A DNA stretch of 64,000 nt from Cyanobacteriota bacterium erpe_2018_sw_21hr_WHONDRS-SW48-000092_B_bin.40 (GCA_030917395.1 JAUPUU010000168.1:1-64000); one strand, 5' to 3'. Shown: positions 44,106-54,500, numbered from the stretch's first letter. Program-made: numbers and translations. The notes: generated by a model from the letters alone, not told the origin.

Positions 44106-45066
44106 GCCTCAGGCCGAAGTAAACGGCTTCTTCAATATAATCAAACCGGTCGGCATAACTTCGCATGATGTTGTTGCCCGGGTGAGAAAACTCACGGCCA
44201 TAAAGCAAGTTGGCCATGCCGGCACCCTTGACCCACTAGCCTCTGGAGTAATGGTAGTAGCCGTAGGCAAAGCCTGTCGCCTGCTGCGTTTTCTTAGCGA
44301 CGATAAGGCCTATTTAGCCGAAATTCTACTCGGTGTACAAACAGAAACCGATGATATGGAAGGGGCTGTAATCGAAAGCAAGCCCGTGCCCGAAACACTC
44401 ACAAAAGCAGAGATATTGGCTGAGCTACAAAAATTTTCTGGCGAGATTAGCCAAATTCCCCCCATTTATAGTGCCATTCATGTCAAAGGTGAAAGGCTCT
44501 ACAATCTCGCGCGCTCAGGAGCGGACCTGGCCGCTCTCGGCATTGAAATACCGACAAGACAAGTGACAATCAACCAAATAGCGCTTGTGGATATTGCCCT
44601 ACCGGTGGTGACAGCACGCATCGATTGTTCTAAGGGTACCTATATTCGCTCAATCGCTCGAGATCTTGGAGCCGCGCTTGGTTTCGGTGGCACATTGAAA
44701 TCCCTCGTGCGCGAACGCTCTGGTACATTCAACATTGACGAGGCTCAATCGTTTGAACAACTTGCTGAATTAAAAGCTCTAGGCCGTGAGCCTTTATTGG
44801 CAGCCATGTGCCCAGTAGAAAAAGCCCTCCCACTCAGCCAAATAGTCTGCAACCAAGAACAAATCAGCAAATTCTGCATGGGTCAAAAAGTAAGCATGCC
44901 CCTGCCAGAGAACAGTAATCTTACAGAATCACAGTTCGTCTTGATTCGCCGCGACAATGCCGAGCAAAGCAGCACCCTGGTTGGCCAAATTACTAATCTA
45001 GATCTAGAGCAAAACCTTTGCCTAATTAGTCCGGAGGTAGTGTTTAGCAATGCTAAAACGACCTGA
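44095..45066 (+). CDS. truB: tRNA pseudouridine(55) synthase TruB
   Basis: Makes the universal pseudouridine at position 55 of tRNA. The catalytic Asp lies in G-H-A-G-T-L-D-P-L-A-S-G (about residues 41-52). Other family motifs are N-I-I-K-P-x-G-I-T-S and S-K-G-T-Y-I-R-S-I. Length 323 is typical. The GTG start lies within the last codons of rbfA, so translation is coupled. It overlaps the next gene by 17 bases. Confidence 0.95.
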   Translation: MKSEPQAEVNGFFNIIKPVGITSHDVVARVRKLTAIKQVGHAGTLDPLASGVMVVAVGKACRLLRFLSDDKAYLAEILLGVQTETDDMEGAVIESKPVPETLTKAEILAELQKFSGEISQIPPIYSAIHVKGERLYNLARSGADLAALGIEIPTRQVTINQIALVDIALPVVTARIDCSKGTYIRSIARDLGAALGFGGTLKSLVRERSGTFNIDEAQSFEQLAELKALGREPLLAAMCPVEKALPLSQIVCNQEQISKFCMGQKVSMPLPENSNLTESQFVLIRRDNAEQSSTLVGQITNLDLEQNLCLISPEVVFSNAKTT

Positions 45067-45661
45067 GCGCTACCAACTTTCAGACCAAACTGAAAAACCA
45101 TTTGACCGGCATACCATTGTCACTATTAGCATCGCCATCGAAGCACTGCTACTGCTTGCCACCACAGCCTGGTGCTACTTCGCTGAAATTGATTTGCGCA
45201 GCCTCTTCAAATTCAACTTAGCCACTTTGTTATGGGGCATTTCGGCCGGCCTAGCAATTTCTACTATCAATATGGCCATTCTCTATCTATCGCAAAAATT
45301 GGCAAATCGCCTTTTCATTTTCCAATCAATGCAAGACCTACTGAAGTACGAAATGATTCCGCTCTTCGGCCAACTCACCTTTGGCGACAGTATCTTGATT
45401 GCTCTAGCCTCGGGCTTCTGCGAAGAAGTTTTCTTTCGCGGTGTAGTTGAAGCTACAGGCGGTATCGCCACTTCATCTATTTGCTTTGGCCTGGCACACC
45501 TGCCGTCCTTTTACTATTTTCCTTATGCTCTTTGGGCCTTTGCCGTGGGCTTAGTCATGAGCTTTCTCATGGCTGGCACCGGCTCAATATTTGCCCCAGT
45601 GGCAGCTCACACCCTAATCAATATAATTAGCATCAACGTATTGCGCTACATCAAGACCTAA
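45050..45661 (+). CDS. CPBP-family intramembrane metalloprotease
   Basis: A polytopic protein of the CPBP/Abi family, whose members include CAAX prenyl proteases and bacterial relatives of mostly unknown substrate. The motifs E-E-V-F-F-R-G (about 124-130), F-G-L-A-H (about 145-149) and H-T-L-I-N (about 185-189) supply the expected Glu and His residues. About six hydrophobic segments in 203 residues. A GGAGG site precedes the ATG. It overlaps truB by 17 bases, ending the large translation operon before a strong terminator. Its function there is not obvious. Confidence 0.88.
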   Translation: MLKRPERYQLSDQTEKPFDRHTIVTISIAIEALLLLATTAWCYFAEIDLRSLFKFNLATLLWGISAGLAISTINMAILYLSQKLANRLFIFQSMQDLLKYEMIPLFGQLTFGDSILIALASGFCEEVFFRGVVEATGGIATSSICFGLAHLPSFYYFPYALWAFAVGLVMSFLMAGTGSIFAPVAAHTLINIISINVLRYIKT

Positions 45662-45672
45662 GGCAACAAAGC

Positions 45673-45702
45673 AAGAGAGAGAGCCGCAGCTCTCTCTCTT
45701 TT
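45673..45702. terminator. strong bidirectional terminator
   Basis: Perfect 12-bp stem AAGAGAGAGAGC / GCTCTCTCTCTT around CGCA, with TTTT at the right end. It closes the rimP-to-CPBP operon and also lies 33 bases past the end of the HU gene on the minus strand. Confidence 0.9.
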
Positions 45703-45734
45703 GTACTTTATAGATAACTATGACTAGCTCAAAG

Positions 45735-46250
45735 TTAGCGTTTTTTCTTCTTAGCGACTGGCTTTTTGGCTACAGCTTTTTTGGCCACAGCTTTCTTAGC
45801 TGGTTTAGCAGCAGCCTTTTTAGCTACTGGCTTTTTAGCAGCAGACTTTTTGGCTGCAGCTTTCTTCGCTGGCTTAGCAGCAGCCTTTTTAGCTGCTGGT
45901 TTTGCTTCTTTTTTAGCTTCTTTTTTAGGCTCGGCGGCAGCAACTGATTTTGGCATAGCAGGCATTTTGGCCTTGCCATCAGTGATGTCTTTGAGTTCTT
46001 GACCTGCTCTGAAAACAGGCACTTTAGCTGCTTCAATCTTCAGCTTTTGCTTTGGATTTTGTGGATTTACGCCAAAACGAGCCTGTCTTTGACGACGCTC
46101 AAAAGTGCCGAATCCAACTAAAGTCACTCTCTCGCCTTTTGCCAACGCTGCGGTTAACGAATGGAGAAGAGAGGCAACAGTATTTTGTACACTAAGTTTT
46201 GATTGACCGGTAGCCTTAGCTACTACATTTACGAGTTCTGCTTTATTCAT
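45735..46250 (-). CDS. HU-family DNA-binding protein with histone-H1-like tail
   Basis: The ATG at 46250 (M-N-K-A-E-L-V) matches the HU/IHF start and has AGGT upstream; the open frame extends much further but without family similarity. Residues 1-90 form the HU fold with G-F-G-T-F-E (about 48-53) and F-R-A-G-Q-E-L (about 80-86). Residues about 105-171 are tandem Ala/Lys/Pro repeats (A-A-K-K, P-A-K-K, P-V-A-K-K), ending K-K-K-K-R. This strongly basic tail is like histone H1 and the HupB tail of actinobacteria and should bind DNA non-specifically and compact the nucleoid. It is divergent from mnmE. Confidence 0.92.
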   Translation of the reverse strand: MNKAELVNVVAKATGQSKLSVQNTVASLLHSLTAALAKGERVTLVGFGTFERRQRQARFGVNPQNPKQKLKIEAAKVPVFRAGQELKDITDGKAKMPAMPKSVAAAEPKKEAKKEAKPAAKKAAAKPAKKAAAKKSAAKKPVAKKAAAKPAKKAVAKKAVAKKPVAKKKKR

Positions 46251-46359
46251 GCTTTTACCTAAAGTGCTCACCACAAGGGAATGCGCGAAAACGATGTGAG
46301 ATACTACCATCGTGTTCAGGCTACTTTCAAGTACTTTTCGTAGCAAATCGGCCCAAATT

Positions 46360-47877
46360 ATGTTTCCCAGATCTATTAATGATGACACTATCTGCGCTCT
46401 TTCCACCGCTCCAGGAGTGGGAGCCATAGCCATAGTAAGGCTTTCAGGCCCTCAGGCATTTTCAATTGTGCAAAAAATATTTTTGCCAAGATTGTCTGGG
46501 GCAAAAATGTCTGGGGCAAAAATTTCTTCATCAAGTTCTTTATCTGCTTCAGCTCTAGGCGATTGGCAGCCCAAAAGCCATCAGGCCACTATCGGATATA
46601 TCGTTCAAGAAAAACTTGGCATTACTGAACCGGTCGATGAAGTAGTTCTGATTCCCTATAAAGGGCCCAACAGCTATACCGGCGAAGATATGGTGGAAAT
46701 AAACTGCCATGGCTCGCCAATTGTCACGAGGGAAATTCTCAATCTAGCACTCGCACACGGAGCCAGACTGGCCCAAGCCGGTGAGTTTACTAAACGCGGT
46801 TTTCTTGCCGGTCGCATTGACCTGACCCAAGCCGAAGCAGTGCTCGACCTCATCCATTCAAAAACAGAGCGACAGTCACGCTTGGCTCTAAGCGTGCTCA
46901 AAGGTCAGCTCGGTGAAGAAATCAAAGCAGTACGCTCTAAATTAATGGAGCTTCTTACCAGAATCGTCGCTGGCATTGATTTTCCCGAAGAAGTTGGTGA
47001 TCTAGCCACCGATGATATCGAGTCAATTACTCATGATTGCATGGCTCGCCTCGATCAACTGGCTAAAACTTCTCGCAGTGGCCGCTACCTGAGAGAAGGT
47101 CTGAAGCTTGCCATTGTCGGCCGCCCCAATGCCGGCAAATCGAGCCTGCTCAATCAAATGCTCAATTTCGAAAGAGCAATTGTCACCGACATACCGGGTA
47201 CAACCCGCGACTCAATTGAAGAACCCGTGGACGTAAATGGTATTCCCGTAATACTGATAGATACCGCTGGTGTGCGGGTGACTGAAGACGCTGTAGAAAA
47301 AATTGGTATCGCCCGCACCAGCAAAGCGATAGAGGCATCGGATCTGGTTGTCTTCTTGCTCGATCTATCGCAAGGGGTAGGCGAAGAAGAAGAAGTGATC
47401 GCCGCCAAACTGATTGAATTTGAACGACCATACCTTGTGGTCAAGAATAAAGTGGATCTTAAAAACAAGGCCGAAAGCGAGAATCAACAAGTTCAACAAG
47501 AAGTAGAAAATGCAGAAGTGCCAATGCTGCAAAATTTGGCTGAGACAAAACCTGCGGTGCAACCTCAAGCCATAGAAATATCGGCCCGCTATGGCAACGG
47601 CTTAGAACTGCTTAAAGCGGCAATAGAAGAATGGGCCCTGGCCGGTTCCCCACTGCAAGAGTTAGGCGGGTCCTTAAACCAGAGGCAAGGACAACTTTGC
47701 CTGCGCGCTCTAGAGTCACTAACCTATCTAAAAGACTCGGTAAAGGCAGGACTGCCCCACGATTGTCTGGGAACAGACCTGCGCCAGGCAGTAGATGCCC
47801 TAGACGAGATTTCAGGCGTAGCAGTAACTGAAGAAGTAATCACAGAGGTCTTCGCCAACTTCTGTATCGGGAAATAG
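46360..47877 (+). CDS. mnmE: tRNA uridine-34 modification GTPase MnmE
   Basis: With MnmG it installs the 5-carboxymethylaminomethyl group on wobble U34. N-terminal tetrahydrofolate-binding domain (1-125), helical domain, an inserted G domain with G-R-P-N-A-G-K-S-S (G1), D-T-A-G (G3) and N-K-V-D (G4), and the C-terminal F-C-I-G-K with its essential Cys. I chose ATG 46360 because the family begins with D-T-I-x-A-L-S-T-A; a GTG at 46312 would add 16 residues. The N-domain has an insertion with S-G-A-K-M-S-G-A-K-I and a Ser run. A Glu/Gln-rich loop interrupts the G domain after N-K-V-D. Confidence 0.94.
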   Translation: MFPRSINDDTICALSTAPGVGAIAIVRLSGPQAFSIVQKIFLPRLSGAKMSGAKISSSSSLSASALGDWQPKSHQATIGYIVQEKLGITEPVDEVVLIPYKGPNSYTGEDMVEINCHGSPIVTREILNLALAHGARLAQAGEFTKRGFLAGRIDLTQAEAVLDLIHSKTERQSRLALSVLKGQLGEEIKAVRSKLMELLTRIVAGIDFPEEVGDLATDDIESITHDCMARLDQLAKTSRSGRYLREGLKLAIVGRPNAGKSSLLNQMLNFERAIVTDIPGTTRDSIEEPVDVNGIPVILIDTAGVRVTEDAVEKIGIARTSKAIEASDLVVFLLDLSQGVGEEEEVIAAKLIEFERPYLVVKNKVDLKNKAESENQQVQQEVENAEVPMLQNLAETKPAVQPQAIEISARYGNGLELLKAAIEEWALAGSPLQELGGSLNQRQGQLCLRALESLTYLKDSVKAGLPHDCLGTDLRQAVDALDEISGVAVTEEVITEVFANFCIGK

Positions 47878-47893
47878 CAATAAAGGGAACACA

Positions 47894-48436
47894 ATGGCCA
47901 CTCTGAAATCGGAAGACCAAGAATTCGGAAGCTCTTTGACAATCGAACCCGGTGAGAAATTCACAATCTCGGCCCAGGGCAACACCCAAGCCGATCACCC
48001 CCTTGAAACTCAGACCTGGCAGCACGTCAAGCTCACTTTAGTGAACGGGCCCAACAGCCTGGTTTATCAAACCCAGCCCGGAGACGAAAAAGTAGCCGAG
48101 CTTACTTTAATGCAAAATGCTCTGGCCGATATTCAGACCGTTGCCCACGCTTACTTACTTTGCCGCCACCCCCAGGATGAAGCCCATGTATTAGCAGAGC
48201 GATTGCAACAACTGGCAGAGGCACAGCGCTCACAGGTCTTATTTGAACCAGCCGAGCCCTCTTTTGAACTAAGCGTAAAATCAGCAGGAGCTGGGGTTAA
48301 GGTTGAATTCTTCGTTGATGCGGGAAATGTTGAGACAGGTATCTATCGATGGGATGCCCTTGGCATAAGATTCTTCACCAATAACCAGCTCTTGACCGAC
48401 TTTGTGGCCGAGCTGAAATCAGAATTCGCCTGCTAA
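47894..48436 (+). CDS. hypothetical protein, WapI-like
   Basis: A 180-residue soluble protein without signal. The C-terminal part (V-E-F-F-V-D-A-G-N-V-E-T-G-I-Y, then F-T-N-N-Q-L-L-T-D-F-V) recalls the small WapI-type proteins, some of which act as immunity proteins. I base this on pattern only. An AAGGGA site lies upstream, and the gene sits 16 bases after mnmE, so it is probably in that transcript. No toxin gene is adjacent, which argues against an immunity role. Confidence 0.6.
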   Translation: MATLKSEDQEFGSSLTIEPGEKFTISAQGNTQADHPLETQTWQHVKLTLVNGPNSLVYQTQPGDEKVAELTLMQNALADIQTVAHAYLLCRHPQDEAHVLAERLQQLAEAQRSQVLFEPAEPSFELSVKSAGAGVKVEFFVDAGNVETGIYRWDALGIRFFTNNQLLTDFVAELKSEFAC

Positions 48437-48477
48437 AATGGCGTTTCGAGTCTTTTATAGATTTGAATAAAACAGAC

Positions 48478-48498
48478 CCGGCAGTTTGTAGATGCCGG
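48478..48498 (+). promoter_or_regulatory. small hairpin at the thrS start
   Basis: CCGGCA / TGCCGG with a 9-base loop. It covers an upstream in-frame ATG (48492), which argues that translation starts at the next ATG (48522). It could affect thrS expression. Confidence 0.35.
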
Positions 48499-48521
48499 CA
48501 AAACAAGAAGGAAGATACTTT

Positions 48522-50477
48522 ATGTCGCAAGTAGAAACTCAAATAAAGATCAAATTGCCCGATGGCGCCGAGCGTCAGCTCGACAAAGGCCAAACCGGCG
48601 CTGATCTAGCAAAAAATATAAGTGAAGGTCTTTACCGCAAGGCCGTTGGCGTCATGATCAACGAAGAATTGAGAGATCTTTTCACCCCTCTCAACGACGG
48701 CGACACCGTAAAAATTCTCACACCAGATAGCCCTGAAGCCATTGAGCTTTTGCGCCACACAACCGCGCACGTATTGGCTCAAGCAGTACAAAGGCTATTC
48801 CCCGATGCCAAAATTGCCATCGGACCAACCATTGCCGACGGCTTCTACTATGACTTCGACATTCCCGGTCATGCACTGAGCACCGAAGATCTCACTCAAA
48901 TCGAAGCAGAAATGAAGAAAATTGTGAGCGAGAATCAAAAACTCGTGCGCTTCAACATTCCTGATGTCGACCAGCAGCTTGCTGAGTTTAAGAACCAGGG
49001 CGAGAAATTCAAAGCCGAGCTATTAACTGAACACCGCGATCACAAACCTACCCTTTATCTCATGCAAGATAAAGAAGGTAAGACTGTCTGGAACGATTTT
49101 TGCCGCGGACCGCACTTGCCTTCAACAGGCAAAATCAAAGCTTTCAAGCTCCTGAAAGTGTCTGGTGCCTACTGGCGTGGTGACGAAAAGCGCGAGCAAC
49201 TGCAACGTATTTATGCTACCGCCTGGTGGTCAAAGGAAGATCAAGAAGCTTACCTGCACCGCTTAGAAGAAGCCGAAAAAAGAGATCACCGCAAGTTATC
49301 TAAGCAACTCGACCTCTTCTCCACCCATGAAGAAGTAGGACCGGGTCTGATTTTCTGGCATCCAAACCTAGCCACTGTGCGCGACTGTATTGAAAACTAT
49401 TGGCGCGCTGAACACCGTAAACGGGGCTATCAGTTTGTTTACACCCCGCACATCGCCAGTGAAGACCTCTACAAAATCAGTGGTCACTTAGAAAACTACG
49501 CCGAAAACATGTACTCACCGATGGAAATCGACGGCCAAAACTATCGGGCTAAGCCGATGAATTGCCCCGGTCACATCATGATCTACAAGTCAAAATTGCA
49601 CAGCTACCGCGATCTACCAGTGCGCATGGCTGAGCTGGGAACGGTTTATAGATACGAACGCTCGGGTGTCTTGCACGGCATGCTGAGAGTGCGCGGATTT
49701 ACACAAGATGACTCCCACATTTTCTGCACTCCAGAACAACTAGAAAGTGAGATTTCAGGAATTATCGATCTGATCGAAACACTGATGACTACTTTCGGTT
49801 ACACCTATAAAGCCTACCTGGCCACCAAACCAGAGAACGCCATGGGTAGTGATGAAGAGTGGGAGCAAGCCACCAAAGCCCTGGAAGGGGCAATGAAGAG
49901 CCGCGGCATGGAATACGAAGTAGACCATGGTGGCGGTGCCTTCTATGCTCCTAAAATTGACGTCAAACTATTTGACGCCATTGGCCGTGAATGGCAAGGC
50001 CCAACTGTTCAGGTTGACCTGAACTTGCCCGATCGCTTTGATGTTAACTACATCGGCGTTGATGGCAATCGCCACAAAGCAATCATGGTGCACCGCGCTG
50101 TGCTTGGTTCAATGGAGCGCTTTGTCGGCGGCTTGATCGAACACTATGCCGGAGCTTTCCCTCTCTGGCTAGCACCGACCCAAGTTGCTGTATTGCCACT
50201 CTCGGACCGCCACAACGAGGCCGCTGCCAAAATTGTTGCCCAGTTACAAGATGCCGATTTGCGCGTCAAACTTGATGAACGCTCAGAGACAATCAAATAT
50301 CGTATTCGTGATGCCCAAGTTGATCAGATACCATATATGGTTATCATCGGCGACAAAGAGTTAGAGAACAATCAAATCGCTCTGCGTCACAGACGGCAAG
50401 GCGACATCGGCACCATGAGTGTTGATGAGCTTCTTGCCAAACTGAAGAAAGAAATCGATACTAAAGAATCGCTTTAA
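48522..50477 (+). CDS. thrS: threonyl-tRNA synthetase
   Basis: A class II synthetase charging tRNA-Thr. Order: TGS domain (about 1-60), editing domain (H-T-T-A-H-V-L-A and later C-R-G-P-H, about 65-235), catalytic core with the zinc-binding M-N-C-P-G-H segment and class II motifs (about 240-530), and the C-terminal anticodon-binding domain (about 540-645). The length of about 651 is typical. I chose ATG 48522, with AAGGA upstream, over 48492, which lies in a hairpin and has no ribosome site. Confidence 0.96.
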   Translation: MSQVETQIKIKLPDGAERQLDKGQTGADLAKNISEGLYRKAVGVMINEELRDLFTPLNDGDTVKILTPDSPEAIELLRHTTAHVLAQAVQRLFPDAKIAIGPTIADGFYYDFDIPGHALSTEDLTQIEAEMKKIVSENQKLVRFNIPDVDQQLAEFKNQGEKFKAELLTEHRDHKPTLYLMQDKEGKTVWNDFCRGPHLPSTGKIKAFKLLKVSGAYWRGDEKREQLQRIYATAWWSKEDQEAYLHRLEEAEKRDHRKLSKQLDLFSTHEEVGPGLIFWHPNLATVRDCIENYWRAEHRKRGYQFVYTPHIASEDLYKISGHLENYAENMYSPMEIDGQNYRAKPMNCPGHIMIYKSKLHSYRDLPVRMAELGTVYRYERSGVLHGMLRVRGFTQDDSHIFCTPEQLESEISGIIDLIETLMTTFGYTYKAYLATKPENAMGSDEEWEQATKALEGAMKSRGMEYEVDHGGGAFYAPKIDVKLFDAIGREWQGPTVQVDLNLPDRFDVNYIGVDGNRHKAIMVHRAVLGSMERFVGGLIEHYAGAFPLWLAPTQVAVLPLSDRHNEAAAKIVAQLQDADLRVKLDERSETIKYRIRDAQVDQIPYMVIIGDKELENNQIALRHRRQGDIGTMSVDELLAKLKKEIDTKESL

Positions 50478-50501
50478 TTCGAAATCTTAGACCAATTAAA
50501 A

Positions 50502-50536
50502 TTGAAGGCCTTTCTTCTTAGAGGAGAGGCCTTCAA
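50502..50536 (+). promoter_or_regulatory. hairpin between thrS and the next gene
   Basis: TTGAAGGCCT / AGGCCTTCAA, a perfect 10-bp stem with a 15-base loop, 12 bases before the next ATG. No T-run follows, so it may be a processing site or control element rather than a simple terminator. Confidence 0.45.
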
Positions 50537-50548
50537 CTTGGAGAAGAA

Positions 50549-51418
50549 ATGGCAGAAAGCAGTTTCGACAATTCAAAAAATTCAGACAATGCCGACAAGA
50601 CTAGCAAATCTAGTGCAGCAAATAGTAAAGTCGAAGCTCCGAGCTTCAGCAAGTTTGATCGACTTTTAGAAAGTCTCGCCGCCACTCTCAATGCTCACTA
50701 TCGCAGCTTCAAAGGCATTGAAGAAGCTGAATTTAGAGCAGCCGAGAGTACCTTTAGCAAATCAATCAATGCCGTGGCTAACCCACTTCTAGCAGCCTTT
50801 GGCCTGGGCAAAAGCTCGGCTCAAATTCGCCAGCAATTCGAGAAGCAATATCTCAGCGCCTTTCTAGAATTCAATTATCAAAGCCATCAAATCACCATAC
50901 AAGCACGCAACGTCGGCTTTGGCTATGAACTTGAAGCAAACAACCAGCGCCCCTATCAAATGGCAATAAGATGCAAACTAAATAGCAAGAAACCTTTTCT
51001 GTTGAGTCTATCGGAAAGAGCAAAAAACGAGCCAAGACGCAAAGAGAAAACTGTATTTCTCAAATCGGCCCCTTATCTGAAACTTCTTACGCCTCAAGGC
51101 TTTCTCAGTCGCCAGGCCAATACACCAGACTATGGCCATGTCTGTGAGTTTTCCACAGCCGATCTAGATAATCGCTATGAACTACTCGCTAATCCAGAAA
51201 CTCTCGGTCGCTCCTTCGCCGGCAATAATGAGATTCTTACTGGCCTGCAGCGACACCCAGTCAAAGTCTTGACGGCGGGCTTTGGTGATTTCTTCGGCAG
51301 TGGCAACACTATGCTTGAGATAATTGCCAATTTTGATTGCGATCAAGAACAAGTACTCAATTGCGTGGAGCTGGTTAAAGTCACTATTGAGCAATTGCGC
51401 CAAGAAAATCTGATTTAG
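50549..51418 (+). CDS. hypothetical protein, DUF3137-like character
   Basis: A 289-residue soluble protein. The first 35 residues are Asn/Ser/Lys-rich and probably disordered. The rest alternates strands and helices. The segment D-L-D-N-R-Y-E-L-L-A-N-P followed by a helix resembles the pattern in DUF3137-type proteins, a weak match. A GGAG site lies 5 bases before the ATG, just after a hairpin. Role unknown. Confidence 0.55.
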   Translation: MAESSFDNSKNSDNADKTSKSSAANSKVEAPSFSKFDRLLESLAATLNAHYRSFKGIEEAEFRAAESTFSKSINAVANPLLAAFGLGKSSAQIRQQFEKQYLSAFLEFNYQSHQITIQARNVGFGYELEANNQRPYQMAIRCKLNSKKPFLLSLSERAKNEPRRKEKTVFLKSAPYLKLLTPQGFLSRQANTPDYGHVCEFSTADLDNRYELLANPETLGRSFAGNNEILTGLQRHPVKVLTAGFGDFFGSGNTMLEIIANFDCDQEQVLNCVELVKVTIEQLRQENLI

Positions 51419-51523
51419 CCTCTCGGCTACATTTAAGCAGCTAGGGGAAACACTGGCGAATTGAAGAGCTGCCCGTGCTAGCGTAGTGACAGGCAAGATG
51501 CTTTACGAACTGGTGGTTACCTT

Positions 51524-54500
51524 TTGAGAAAAAATGGCTTGAGGGTTTTTAGTGCTCTCTCTACCGCTCTAATTGCGGCCCAAGCGGTCGTAGAAGCGCA
51601 AACGCTGCCCGAGCCACCTCGGCCACAGCAAACTAAACGAGTGCTAAATCAAAGCGAAAGAACTGTTTGCCCACCTGGCGAAACCACTTTAAACCAGAGT
51701 GCCCTGGTTCAGGAGCAAGCCGAAGCCGAAGCTGAAATTGCAATAGACCTGCTTGAACCCTTCGCTCCCCTTGATGGCGCCTATGGACCATTTGCCGCAC
51801 ACTTGTTTGAAGTCGCAGGCCTTGAACACGAAAAGCGCAACTACGAAATACTAGCCATCGCAGCAGACAGAGCGACCCTTGCATACGTTAGCGCCTGGCC
51901 AGCGCCGAATCAATTTTTTCTCAATAAAACGGCCGCCCTGGCTCTTTCAAACGCCTTGACTTTAGGAAATATGGAAGAAGCGGATAAGTTCTGGCAAGTC
52001 TTCAAAGAAACGCTGTCATTTGAAGGCGTGCCCGCCGACAAAATTTATGAATGCTATCCCAAATTAGCCCAACAGCTGGTCTGGGCTGGGCGCCTCGAAG
52101 AAGCCGAGCTTGTGGCAAGTAAACTAGTAAGCCGATTTGATGGTCAGAAAACAGATTACATAGACAGCTTTCACTACACAGATTATCGCTATAGACAACC
52201 CGTCTTAAAAGCATGTGCCCAAGTATTTGCGGTGCGCCATGCAGAAGAAGCGAATGCGTTGGTCGCTCCACTTTTTGAAATGGAGATGGATAATCTCTGG
52301 CTAGGAGACTTCTGTAGCAAATTAGGGAAACTAGACAAGGCACTTGCTTGCTATCAGCGGGCTATCGCCGTAGAAGAAAAACGCAGCAGCATAGATAGGG
52401 ATAATTGGTATAGCTGCGAACAGCATTGCTATGCCCTCTATCAAGCAGCCGAAATTCAACGACTACAAGGGAAAGCTACTGAAGCAAAAGCTCTACTAAA
52501 TCAAGCAATGGCGGTTTATCGCTCTACGGCAGCAGCAACACAAACAAGTTCTACGCCCAAACCAGACTTTCGACCGACTATGGCAGACCTCGAAGAAGCA
52601 ATAGCAAATCCAGTAACAAAAGCAGAACCAGTAGCGCCAGAATTGCCACCATCTGAATCTGTTGTACTCGAGATGCTGCCGCAGTTCAAGCTTCTAACTA
52701 CAATCAATCAAGCAATTAGAAGTGGCGCCTCTAGTGCTGCTCCTATCGCCCAACTTCTAGAACTGTACAAAAAATCACCACTAGTAATAACAGCGGATCG
52801 CCCGCCTCTAAATTACTACTGCGCCTTGCTTGGTATTGCCCGCAGGCTCTCTGACCATAAACTCTACGGGCAATCAGACGACCTTCTAAATAATCTTCTT
52901 GTGATTGCCCCAGAGCATGAAGCAGCCCTGGGTCTCAATACATTCACCGTAGCCGAACTAGCTATTAATGCCGAACGCCAGGGCAAGAATAGTGCGACAA
53001 GCTGGGCCAAAGCAAGAAAGAAGATTGCCTCACTCGATCAGTTTGCCAGCAACAGTTTTCGCTATCTAGCTCTCGCCTATAGCGCAGCTGGCGATTACGA
53101 GCGCGCCCAGGTAGTTCTAAAGCACGCTGAACAACTCTGCGATTCTGAATCTGCTGTCAAGAAAAATCTGCGTGGCCGGGTCTTACTCTTGCTTGACAAA
53201 GCCAATCTAGCAGCTGCTCAGGATCAATTTATTGAATCCGAAGCTTGTTTCAAATTAGCTCTAGATCAATTTGTCGCTCTCCATAAAGGCGCTGACGATG
53301 TCGCAAAAATAGAGACATCCACAGGCACGTCCGAATCTTCTATTCCGAATAGCGATCAATATGAAGCTCAGCATCGAATGGACTTTGATAGCAAGTTTAT
53401 GACTAAAGCAGTCACGCTGGCGCGGATAAACATCGAAAAGAAACGAGTAGCTGCGGCGGAAAGGGACATGCACAAGATTATGTCACTCGATTGGACTGCA
53501 CCTTCAAACTCCCAAATCACGAGCCTTAATACTGTACAGATATACAATCTATCGCCTATCAAAGTTGAACTAGCACGGCTGCTCTTTGCCCGAGGTGAAT
53601 TCGAAAAAGCGAGAGCCTTACTAAGCAAAACCAGCGAAAGCTGGGACAACTCATTTGGCGAACTTTGTCTGTTCAGAGCTGATTGCGCTGCCGCTGTCAA
53701 AGACTGGCCAACGGCCCTAGATGGCTATATGACCGCTCCATTTCAAGGTCAATCGATAAACCCGCCATCAGCAATTCCGGGCTTCGCAGAGTTTAGCCTG
53801 AACAAAGCCCTCGCAGCATCAACTCACATTTCCGCCCCCGACAAGTCGAAGCTTTCCTCTCTCTATCAATCGATGGCACAAGTTTACGAAATGGCGCCCT
53901 ATAGCCCAGAACAAGCAGTTAAGTTCTATCGCAAGGCTTACGAAATCTGCCCAGACAACAGCAGCGAAAAATCTAAGCTAGCAGCGAAAATTGCCGAAAA
54001 CGAAAGATCTGTTGTTAGCTTCACAGAAGAAGCGAAAGTAATACTTGGCAAACAACTAAAAGACAAAAGCGATAGAAGCAATAGCCCGGGCGTTATAAAA
54101 ATGTTGATCCAATCGGCTGAACTAGGAGAGAAGAACAGGAGCGAAGACAGGGCAATACTATGGTTCAACGTCGCCATGGCAGAAACCGAAACGGGGCAAC
54201 TGGATAGCGCCATAGCACATACGCAGCACGGGCTAGATTTGATCTATCGCCCCCAATACCTAAATGGTTCTCCGCGTATCCTAGAACAAGTTGGCGCAAT
54301 AAGATCAATTGCCGACAAAGGGCGTCCAGCCGATGCTGAGCGACTCTTCAACACAGCATTAGCCAATACAAGCCTGCTGTACGGTGCAAATTCATTAGCA
54401 GTAGCAAAACTTCAAGGTGAGTTATTTAGTTTCTTTCGACTAATAAAGCAAGACGATAGAGCACTTGCGCTTTTAGATCAAATACGGGATCGCGATCAAA

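Noticed and set aside
45050-45661. Abortive infection or bacteriocin-immunity gene (CPBP/Abi)
   Set aside because: The family is broad and this copy is embedded in the translation operon, not in a defence or bacteriocin locus.
45735-45960. Repetitive DNA in the HU tail as a microsatellite or CRISPR-like array
   Set aside because: The repeats are imperfect, in frame, and simply encode the Ala/Lys/Pro tail; there are no spacers.
47894-48436. Immunity gene of a toxin system (WapI-like)
   Set aside because: The similarity is weak and no toxin gene is adjacent; the gene sits between mnmE and thrS.
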